A stretch of DNA of 47,424 nt, from contig JAETNR010000037.1 in NCBI GenBank assembly GCA_021772055.1, positions 1 through 47,424 on the forward strand, in the 5' to 3' direction. Numbering within the stretch: the stretch's first letter is position 1; the number at the start of each line of letters is the position of its first letter. This stretch comes from Blautia sp. (GTDB lineage: Bacteria; Bacillota; Clostridia; Lachnospirales; Lachnospiraceae). This document shows, piece by piece, positions 15,645-22,587 of the stretch. A program made the position numbers and the translations under genes. The notes beneath the pieces were generated by a model. That model searched no databases, had not been told where the DNA came from, and saw nothing but the letters and a program-made list of their open reading frames with translations.

Positions 15645-16892
15645 TTATCCTTCAAAATACTCGTCCAGCTGCTTCATAAATTCTTCCGGCATCTTCTTCG
15701 GAAATGGCATGATTTCTATATTGGCAAGACTCTCTGCAATGTGTCCCAAAAGTGTTGCACTGCGCGCAAGGGACCATGGAGAAAGGAGATCCATGGTATC
15801 ATGGCGTGTGTGCATTCCGAAACCGTCACGATTCAGTGTCATGGCAGGAATTCCCTTCCATGCGAAGGTATTGGAATCACTTCCCCAGATGGAATTCCTG
15901 GTTGTCATTCCAATGCCGATCTCATGAGCCATATAAGTAAGCATCTGACAGATTGCCTCAGCTCCCGTAACACCAATCACGGTTCCTCCCACCAGCTGTC
16001 CTGCAAGATCCACATTCATGTTAAACTGATGATGAGCCAGCTCTTCCTGATGGACATTGACATAGTTTCTGCTTCCAAGAAGCCCCTTCTCTTCTGCTCC
16101 AAACCATATAAATTCTATCGTCCTTCGCGGTCTGTTTTCCTTAAAATAGCGGCATAATTCCATAATAATAGCACAGCCTGCCATATTATCATATGCCCCG
16201 GGCCCCTCCGGCACGGAATCAAAATGTGCTGTCAGAGTAAGAATTTCCTCTGCCTTATCAGTGCCTTCTATCCTCGCAATAATATTCCTGGAAGTCCGCT
16301 CTGTATTCTCCTGGGAAACCACCAGTTTTGCACGGGAAGCCCCTTTCGTTACAATTTCAACCGCATCCTGATAGTGAATAGAAACACCCTGCAGCGGGGT
16401 TTCCGCAAGCACAGGCAGTCTGTATGCCCGGGGAATCAGATCCTCTCCTTCGTCAACAGGCGTTCCGGAAATACTTACAAATCCTGCAGCACCTGCAGCA
16501 GCCAGTTTCTCATACATCTCTTTCTTTACAGGCGCATTTACCATGACAATCTTATCCTTCGCATAGGTAAGGCTGATATCATCCCCGTTTTCAATATACA
16601 GAAATGGTGCCTCAATTCCCTCCAAAGGTGTGCTGCCGCATCTCCCGTATCCGGTGACCGTATACTCTTTTTCATAGGGCTCGGTCACTACAAAACGCGC
16701 TTCCTTCATCCGGAAAGTTTCAAAAATAAATGGTTCCTCCTGACAGTCTGCACCAAAGCCTTCAAGCTCCTCCCTGATCAGTTGTGCAGCCTTCTCCTCC
16801 CCGGAAGTTCCTGCTTCCCTCACAAAGTTGAATTTCGACGCAAAATCCATCTGACGCTGACCGTCTATCTGCTTTTGGTTCCTCATATCCAT
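15645..16892 (-). CDS. M28-family zinc aminopeptidase with PA-like insert
   Basis: This 415-residue peptidase has the M28 two-zinc ligand set: His223 in TAHFDS, Asp235 in GAYDN, the catalytic Glu267-Glu268 pair in WFGAEEKG, Asp295 in NVDLAG, and a final histidine in GMHTRHD (361 or 364). Residues about 75-190 form a PA-like inserted domain. There is no signal peptide, so it probably acts in the cytoplasm on peptides or amino-acid conjugates, unlike secreted M28 enzymes. Start has AGAGGATGG upstream. It is monocistronic, ending at a strong terminator, and lies next to the MerR-DUF1648 gene. Confidence 0.9.
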   Translation of the reverse strand: MDMRNQKQIDGQRQMDFASKFNFVREAGTSGEEKAAQLIREELEGFGADCQEEPFIFETFRMKEARFVVTEPYEKEYTVTGYGRCGSTPLEGIEAPFLYIENGDDISLTYAKDKIVMVNAPVKKEMYEKLAAAGAAGFVSISGTPVDEGEDLIPRAYRLPVLAETPLQGVSIHYQDAVEIVTKGASRAKLVVSQENTERTSRNIIARIEGTDKAEEILTLTAHFDSVPEGPGAYDNMAGCAIIMELCRYFKENRPRRTIEFIWFGAEEKGLLGSRNYVNVHQEELAHHQFNMNVDLAGQLVGGTVIGVTGAEAICQMLTYMAHEIGIGMTTRNSIWGSDSNTFAWKGIPAMTLNRDGFGMHTRHDTMDLLSPWSLARSATLLGHIAESLANIEIMPFPKKMPEEFMKQLDEYFEG

Positions 16893-17075
16893 CCATCCTC
16901 TTCTTTACTTTAACGGCAGAAACCAGTTATCCACACTATGTAAATTTCTGCTGTTTCTTTATCCACAGTGTACTACATTTTTCCCCGGCAGTCCAGATGA
17001 TCATGTTTTTTTCTCTCGTGTTTAGCGAATGAAATACAGAAAAAAGTTTAGCAAAGAAGTTTTCCATTTAGTGAT

Positions 17076-17146
17076 AACTGGCGGTATCATACTGCCAGTT
17101 TCTTTATATGACTATAGGAAGGGAATTCCGAAATAAATTCCCTTCC
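17076..17146. repeat. Two adjacent hairpins in a 267-bp intergenic region
   Basis: AACTGGC and GCCAGTT with an inner GTAT/ATAC pair make a hairpin at 17076-17100. A perfect 11-bp inverted repeat GGAAGGGAATT/AATTCCCTTCC lies at 17117-17146. The second lies 14 bp after the stop of the uroporphyrinogen-decarboxylase-like gene and may end its transcript, though no T-run follows. Confidence 0.45.
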
Positions 17147-17159
17147 AGGTCACAGTAAA

Positions 17160-18227
17160 CTATCTCAGCGCCATAGTTTCTCTTAATTTCTTTATATAGT
17201 ACCTGTAATTCTCAAGAGTTGTAGCCGGGGCTGCCTGGTGATCCAGGCCGGGGATGTATCCGCCCTCTAAGATTACCGGAAGCAGGCGCTCAAATTCCCG
17301 ATCAATGGCCTCCGGTCCGTCCAAAAGAACCAGTTTATTAAAGCCGCCGATAAATTTCACCTTTGAAAATTCTTTCCGTACCTCTACGATATCCATTCCC
17401 GCATTCACATCTACAGGCAGGAAGCCGTCTACCCCTGCTTCCAGAAAATTAGGGATCAAAAGCCGAAAATCACCGTCCGTATCCACAAAAATATTTTTTA
17501 CGCCGCTTTTCCTGAGCGCAGGGAACAGTTTTTTATAGTACGCACCTACAAATTCATCGAAGCATTCCGGCGAAAGCATAGGGCCGTTTTTTCCGCTTAG
17601 ATCTTCCGGCAAAAGAAGAACCTCCGGCTTTATAACCGCTGTGACTTTTGTCAGATATTTCAAATAAACATCCAGAATAAATTGATTGATGTCATGCATC
17701 AGCTCCGGCTCATCATAGAACGCATACAAATGCTCCTCGATTCCCAAAAGATCCCTGGGGATCCAGAAGAAGCCGGCTGCACGGATCCGGATAGAAAAAT
17801 CCCCGCGTTCGTGTCCTTCCCTGTAGGGTTCAAAAAGCGCTTTTATATTCTCATCCGTACAATCCTTTTCCAATTCCTGCGTAAGCTGGTCTTTTAATTT
17901 TTCCCAGGATTCCCAATCTGTAATATCTCCCTGTTTACAAAATTTCTCATAGGGAATCTGAAAACTAATCCGCCGAAGCGCATCAAATCCCAGATAGTGT
18001 TCATAATCTGCAAGAGGTTCTGTTGCCAGGGTATTCATACAATTCCACGTTTTCCCCGGCTGCGGACCTGCGGGGTACAGGTTCTTTGCCCCGTAGCACT
18101 CCGGCAGTCCCTGTTCCACCCAGCAGTTTACCGTTTCATCCCACGGATAAAATGTTTCCAGCACACTGGCTTCCCCATGCATATTCTCAAATTCCAATGT
18201 TTTTAAAACCTTCTCACTTTGTTTCAT
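17160..18227 (-). CDS. Uroporphyrinogen-decarboxylase-like (URO-D/MtaA) family protein
   Basis: This 355-residue protein resembles the URO-D superfamily TIM barrels found beside corrinoid methyltransferases and in sugar loci of gut Firmicutes. Visible landmarks are LLLPEDLSGKNGPMLSPECF, then NIFVDTDGDFRLLIPNFLEAGVDGFLPVD and the end GGYIPGLDHQAAPATTLENYRYY. It is not a haem-pathway enzyme by context: no hem genes are near. Such proteins are proposed to act as methyl transferases or have unknown substrates. Start has GGAGGAGGG upstream. It diverges from an AraC regulator that is the natural candidate to control it. Confidence 0.8.
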   Translation of the reverse strand: MKQSEKVLKTLEFENMHGEASVLETFYPWDETVNCWVEQGLPECYGAKNLYPAGPQPGKTWNCMNTLATEPLADYEHYLGFDALRRISFQIPYEKFCKQGDITDWESWEKLKDQLTQELEKDCTDENIKALFEPYREGHERGDFSIRIRAAGFFWIPRDLLGIEEHLYAFYDEPELMHDINQFILDVYLKYLTKVTAVIKPEVLLLPEDLSGKNGPMLSPECFDEFVGAYYKKLFPALRKSGVKNIFVDTDGDFRLLIPNFLEAGVDGFLPVDVNAGMDIVEVRKEFSKVKFIGGFNKLVLLDGPEAIDREFERLLPVILEGGYIPGLDHQAAPATTLENYRYYIKKLRETMALR

Positions 18228-18322
18228 TCTACACCCTCCTCCGGAAGCTGCATACTTCTCCGTAAGCGCAGCTATTTCATGGTTTCATTTTATACATTAT
18301 ATCTCTTTCTCCTTTATTTCTC

Positions 18323-18351
18323 TTGTAACAAGAAGATATTTTGTGTATAAT
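18323..18351 (+). promoter_or_regulatory. Promoter of the araC-type gene
   Basis: TTGTAA (18323-18328) and TATAAT (18346-18351) have a 17-bp spacer on the plus strand, ending 24 nt before the araC-type ATG. It lies in the divergent region with the URO-D-like gene. Confidence 0.72.
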
Positions 18352-18374
18352 TCAGACATATGGGAGGACTTTTT

Positions 18375-19382
18375 ATGGAAAATCGTGCAAAATATAAAAC
18401 ATCTTTTGTGGAAAAAAATACGGATCTGCCATATTACACGGAAACTTATTACTATCCTGAGGCATCCCACGGCGGTCCTCACAGTCACGAATTTTTTGAG
18501 ATTGGAATCGTATTGGAAGGATACGGAGAGCACCATGTAAATCAGCTGAAAATTCCTCTGCAGCCGGGAAGCACTTATCTGATTCCTATTGGCACTGTCC
18601 ATTCACTGGATACTTTTGACTTTTCTCCCATGAGCACCGCTTCCGAATATACCTCCGTTGGAGAAAGCATGGATAAATGCGCCTTTTCCATTCAGAATTT
18701 ATATATTCTCCCTAAGATCCTGCCTGAAAATCTGGGAATGCCTATGGACGCCTACAGTATTTTTATGGATTTTTTCCTGAACTGTATCATCCAAAACCAG
18801 GAGCATCCCATTCATCTGCAGCTGGAATCTGCACAGTTAGACGCTGTGAAACATCTCATTCATCTTTGCCAGAATCCGCCCCAAATGCTGCCGTCGCTCC
18901 TTCAGGCATATCAAAAAAATATTTTTAATAACCTTCTGCTGCTTTTGTGTGAAGCCTGGATTCGTCCATCTGTTGCCCGGAAAGAAGGGACGATCACCCG
19001 GAATATCAAAATTCTATATCTGATTTATGAGAACATTCACCAGCCCATTTCGGATATTATAGAACTTTTAGCGAAACGCCTGCAATTGAATTCTCAATAC
19101 CTGAACCGCCTGGTAAAGCAGTCCTTCCACACAACGCTTTCCCAGCTGATTCTTGAAACCAAACTGGAAAAAAGCTGCCAGCTCCTGGCCATGGGAAGCT
19201 CTGTCACGGAGATCAGTCTCTCTCTGGCATTTTACGATCATTCCCACTATACCAGATATTTCACCAGATATTTTGGCATCAGTCCCTCCGAGTACAAAAA
19301 GCGACATGGAAGTGCATACTCTTTAAATTCACCTGCGCATTTTTCAAATGAAATATATCCGCATCGCAAAGAAAAGCCCTGA
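18375..19382 (+). CDS. AraC-family regulator with cupin sensor domain
   Basis: This 335-residue regulator has an N-terminal cupin-like pocket (about residues 20-80). Its motifs include PHSHEFFEIGIVLEGYGEHHV and LQPGSTYLIPIGTVHS, with several histidines. Two AraC HTH motifs fill the last ~100 residues (ISDIIELLAKRLQLNSQYLNRLVKQ and VTEISLSLAFYDHSHYTRYF). The ligand is probably a small molecule or sugar. The ATG at 18375 has GGGAGGA before it. It is divergent from the URO-D-like gene, which is the likely target. The C-terminal tail after EYKKRHG has no family counterpart I know. Confidence 0.88.
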   Translation: MENRAKYKTSFVEKNTDLPYYTETYYYPEASHGGPHSHEFFEIGIVLEGYGEHHVNQLKIPLQPGSTYLIPIGTVHSLDTFDFSPMSTASEYTSVGESMDKCAFSIQNLYILPKILPENLGMPMDAYSIFMDFFLNCIIQNQEHPIHLQLESAQLDAVKHLIHLCQNPPQMLPSLLQAYQKNIFNNLLLLLCEAWIRPSVARKEGTITRNIKILYLIYENIHQPISDIIELLAKRLQLNSQYLNRLVKQSFHTTLSQLILETKLEKSCQLLAMGSSVTEISLSLAFYDHSHYTRYFTRYFGISPSEYKKRHGSAYSLNSPAHFSNEIYPHRKEKP

Positions 19383-19426
19383 CATTTTTTTCTGCCAGAG
19401 CTTTCGCTATATCTATGTATTTACTT

Positions 19427-20227
19427 TTACTGCAGTGCTTTCACAAATTCAATATCTCTTTCCAAAGCTTCTTCCGCACTAATATCCATCCAGTTTTTCT
19501 TTGATCTATTAACCTCTTTTATAAATGCACTATCTTTAAATACACGTTCTACTCTCTTAATAATTTCATTCATATCATTCACTGGTAAAGATGCATCCTC
19601 ATAAATATATTTTTGAATATACTGTAACAGCCTATCCCTGTTCGCATTTTCAGACAAATAGCAAATGTCAAATACGTCTTTATATCTGGTTGATCTTGTA
19701 CCGAATCTAAGAAACGATTTCAATTTTTCTGTAATTATCTGTTCTTTTGAGTTCATCAGAAGACTGGCTCCATCTTCCTGAAAACAAATGTCAAAGCAAT
19801 ATTCTTCTTGCTCAATATCCAAATCTTTATGCACACCAATATCTATCTTGCTTTTCAAAAAATCACCATATTCATCCGTAATTTCAACGAAAACTCTCTT
19901 CCCTTTGTAATCCTTATGATTCAATTCAATTATCGGTTTTTTTAATGAAATATGAATTCCCTCATTCAGGTATAACCATCCAACAAACGATTCTATAGCC
20001 TCATCCGATATAGGATACCGGATAAAATCCAAATCAATATCCTGCGTAGCTCTTCGTGCATCTTTAGATATGTTACGCATGACAACACCGCTTTTAATTG
20101 TTACGTTCCGGCTCAAACTTCCCTTTGAAATTCCATACAATATAATATCCTGACAAACCCTTGCCTGTGCATTTGCTTCACTATATCCTTCGTCCTTAAC
20201 CTTTTTGATTTCTTCTAATAAGTTCAC
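19427..20227 (-). CDS. AbiEii/AbiGii-type nucleotidyltransferase toxin
   Basis: This 266-residue protein has the minimal nucleotidyltransferase fold of type IV toxins, with RRATQDIDLDFIR (about residues 58-70) as the catalytic Asp pair. The later Lys/Asp elements FVEITDEYGDFLKSKIDIGV and ITEKLKSFLRFGTRSTRYKDVFDICYL match the AbiEii pattern, including the conserved KxxD-like tail. Such toxins add nucleotides to tRNA or otherwise stop growth on phage infection. It begins with GTG overlapping the antitoxin stop codon, so toxin synthesis depends on antitoxin translation. The partner is the gene at 20227-20769. Confidence 0.88.
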   Translation of the reverse strand: MNLLEEIKKVKDEGYSEANAQARVCQDIILYGISKGSLSRNVTIKSGVVMRNISKDARRATQDIDLDFIRYPISDEAIESFVGWLYLNEGIHISLKKPIIELNHKDYKGKRVFVEITDEYGDFLKSKIDIGVHKDLDIEQEEYCFDICFQEDGASLLMNSKEQIITEKLKSFLRFGTRSTRYKDVFDICYLSENANRDRLLQYIQKYIYEDASLPVNDMNEIIKRVERVFKDSAFIKEVNRSKKNWMDISAEEALERDIEFVKALQ

Positions 20228-20769
20228 TACAGCACCTCCAACTGTATCGCATCCATTATTTTTTTTCCATATTTTAGCATCCCTGTATAGTCTTCAATAC
20301 TAAAAAAATCCAAATCCTCAACCACTCTTCTATAATTTCCGATAATTTCCTTATAATAATCAAAAGGGATTTTGTTTTTAAAACGTACCAAATCTACTAA
20401 TAAGCGCTCTTTGCTGTATATACAGATTTTTGTATTTTGATATTCTATCTTACATTTACCAAATTCGTATAAATCATCATTTACAAATGTCTGCTTAACA
20501 CGCCCATTCTTTATTCTGGTATCCTCTCTTTTAGTTGCAAGACAATAGTAATCCGGTATGACATCCGTAAATCCGTAATAATAATAAGCACTTTCCCCGG
20601 TAAACACTGCCCTCGGATATCTTGCCACTATCAATTCCAAGTCGGAGCATAGTTCCCTGTCCGAGTAAAACCCTTTGCCTTTTTGAAACAAATTGCCTTC
20701 TCTTATCTCTTTTTTTATCATATAATCAGAGCCAAAACGCTCAATGCATTCTTTATAAGTCAAAACCAT
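20227..20769 (-). CDS. AbiEi-type antitoxin and autorepressor
   Basis: This 180-residue protein has the AbiEi layout. An N-terminal winged helix (YKECIERFGSDYMIKKEIREGNLFQKGKGFYS) is followed by the antitoxin domain containing YPRAVFTGESAYYYYGFTDVIP. The C-terminal part carries YSKERLLVDLVRFKNKIPFDYYKEIIGNYR. Known AbiEi proteins repress their own promoter by binding inverted repeats and antagonise the toxin without a stable complex. Start has AAGGACG upstream. It shares a start/stop overlap with the toxin. Repeats with TACACAT sequence lie on both sides of its promoter. Confidence 0.85.
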   Translation of the reverse strand: MVLTYKECIERFGSDYMIKKEIREGNLFQKGKGFYSDRELCSDLELIVARYPRAVFTGESAYYYYGFTDVIPDYYCLATKREDTRIKNGRVKQTFVNDDLYEFGKCKIEYQNTKICIYSKERLLVDLVRFKNKIPFDYYKEIIGNYRRVVEDLDFFSIEDYTGMLKYGKKIMDAIQLEVL

Positions 20770-20786
20770 ATTCTCACGTCCTTGTT

Positions 20787-20897
20787 AAGTAATAATACAC
20801 TCATATTGTATGTAATGTGTACTTTTTCTTAAATTATACGATCAATATCAGCCCATTGTCAAGTAAAAATACACATACCTGATAATTATGTGTATTT
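20787..20897 (-). promoter_or_regulatory. AbiE promoter flanked by inverted-repeat operators
   Basis: Minus-strand TTGACA (20857-20862) and TATAAT (20833-20838) are 18 bp apart. A perfect 11-bp inverted repeat, AAATACACATA-9 nt-TATGTGTATTT, lies at 20867-20897 just upstream. A second, imperfect TACACAT/ATGAGTGTA pair lies downstream of the promoter around 20790-20822. The shared TACACAT core suggests two antitoxin binding sites. Confidence 0.65.
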
Positions 20898-20929
20898 CTG
20901 TCATCTTCAGAAGTGCCATGAAACCTCCC

Positions 20930-21874
20930 TCATATAATAACATCCGAATACATTTTAATACAAAATTCCGTTCCTTTATTTAATTCACTTGCCACGTTTA
21001 TGATTCCATTCTGGAGCATAATCAGCTGCCTCGACAATGCCAGACCGATTCCCACACTGTTTTCTGATGAATTTTTTCCTTTATAGAAACGTTCAAAAAT
21101 ATGCCCCAGATCCTCCGGGGCAATGCCGCTTCCATTGTCTTTGAAAGAAATATTCGTAGAAAAATTATTCTTTTCTCCCCGGATCTCCAGACACCCGCCG
21201 GAATCTGTATGCTCCAGGCTGTTTTTGATGATATTGGAAAGGGCTTCCGTAGTCCACTGCTCATCGCACACTAATTGAATATCCTTGTCCACTTTTACTT
21301 CCAATTGGATTTCCTTCACTTCCGCCATGATTTCAAAGGGCTCCAACGCCCGGGTAATCATACTCTTTAAATTCACCTGTTCCTTTTTCAAATGAAGCAT
21401 ATCCGCATCAAGTCTTGAAAGGGTCAGAAGATTCCTCACAAGCCATGTCATTCTGTCCATCTGGCGTTCAATATTTCCTGCATAAAGAATCCTTTTTTCT
21501 TCCGGCAGACCCGGGCTCTTTAATAGATCAACCATAATTCCCATGGAAGTAAGAGGTGTTTTTATCTGGTGGGAAATGTCGGATAACATCTTGGAAAGAT
21601 ACTCTTTTTCCTTTCTGGAAATACCTGTCTGCTGTGACATCTGGGTGAGCAGCTTATATAATTCACTTTCCAGAACACCGAATTTTCCTTCTCCCAGAGA
21701 ATCAAAAGACGGAAGGGACAGGCTGTCCTGTACCCTCATAAGATACTCCGTAAGCCTGTCCAGTTCTCTTTCTCTCCTATGTTTCACGATCAGAAAAATA
21801 ATCCATTGCGCTGCAATGACCGCAGCCAAAATAATGGTTATAAATTCCACTTCATCCACTTCCTCCAGTGCCAT
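20930..21874 (-). CDS. Sensor histidine kinase of the BceAB-like operon
   Basis: This 314-residue kinase has one N-terminal membrane helix (about residues 10-31) and no extracellular domain. The H-box is DISHQIKTPLTSMGI (His102), the N-box IIKNSLEHT, and G boxes include DNGSGIAPEDLGHIFERFYKG and VGIGLALSRQL. It is the last gene of a four-gene operon (ATPase, permease, regulator, kinase). A GTG at 21850 with GGAGGAAG upstream is an alternative start that trims eight residues. Bce-like kinases read flux through their transporter, which fits the missing sensor domain. Confidence 0.88.
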   Translation of the reverse strand: MALEEVDEVEFITIILAAVIAAQWIIFLIVKHRRERELDRLTEYLMRVQDSLSLPSFDSLGEGKFGVLESELYKLLTQMSQQTGISRKEKEYLSKMLSDISHQIKTPLTSMGIMVDLLKSPGLPEEKRILYAGNIERQMDRMTWLVRNLLTLSRLDADMLHLKKEQVNLKSMITRALEPFEIMAEVKEIQLEVKVDKDIQLVCDEQWTTEALSNIIKNSLEHTDSGGCLEIRGEKNNFSTNISFKDNGSGIAPEDLGHIFERFYKGKNSSENSVGIGLALSRQLIMLQNGIINVASELNKGTEFCIKMYSDVII

Positions 21875-21902
21875 TTTCTACCGTAATTCTTCCGGATATC
21901 AC

Positions 21903-22583
21903 TTATTTTTCCAGCCGATAACCGATTCCTCTGACTGTTGTAATAAGGGGGCTCTCCTCCGTATCTCCCAGCTTTTTCCGAAGGCGCTTTACATAAACGC
22001 TCAGTGTATTATCATTTACAAAGTCCCCCGCATCATCCCAGATTTCTCCCAGAATCTGCTCTCTGGTCAGGTTTTTTCCCCTGTGGTTCAGGAAAATCAG
22101 CAAAAGCTTATATTCCATTGCCGTCAGCAACACTTCTTTATTCTGTGCGTAAACTTTTCCTGTGTCCGGAAAAATCTGATTTTCTCCGATCTTTATGACA
22201 GATGCCTCTTTTTGTTTCTGTCCCGCACTTCTCCGCAGAATTGCCTTCATTCGCGCCAGGAGCTCCCGAATGCGGAAAGGCTTCGCCACATAGTCATCCG
22301 CCCCGATCTCCAAGGCCATAACCGTGTGGATCTCATCATCACATGCAGTCAGAAACAGAATGGGCAGTTCGCTCTTCTTCCTGATTTCCCGGCATACAGT
22401 ATAGCCGTCTCCATCCGGCAGCATCACGTCCAGAAGGCAGATATCCGGAAGTTCTTCCTTTTTAAGAACCTCAAAAGCCTCCCTGCAGGTTTTTGCCGTC
22501 ACCACCCTGTATCCCTCCTGGGAAAGGGCAATGGAAAGTCCCTCCAGGATCATCTCATCATCTTCTACTACCAATACCTTCAT
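21903..22583 (-). CDS. OmpR-family response regulator of the BceAB-like operon
   Basis: This 226-residue regulator has a receiver domain with D8-D9, the phosphoacceptor D52 in LLDVMLPDGDG, a conserved T in FLTACDD and K in YVAKPFRIREL. A winged helix follows (about 128-226) and ends TVRGIGYRLEK. I start it at 22583 (MKVLVVEDD), which is 5 bp from the permease stop codon; the RBS is poor, as expected for coupled translation. It lies between the permease and kinase genes and should bind the promoter upstream of 26111. The inducing antibiotic is not evident. Confidence 0.9.
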   Translation of the reverse strand: MKVLVVEDDEMILEGLSIALSQEGYRVVTAKTCREAFEVLKKEELPDICLLDVMLPDGDGYTVCREIRKKSELPILFLTACDDEIHTVMALEIGADDYVAKPFRIRELLARMKAILRRSAGQKQKEASVIKIGENQIFPDTGKVYAQNKEVLLTAMEYKLLLIFLNHRGKNLTREQILGEIWDDAGDFVNDNTLSVYVKRLRKKLGDTEESPLITTVRGIGYRLEK

Positions 22584-22587
22584 ACCG

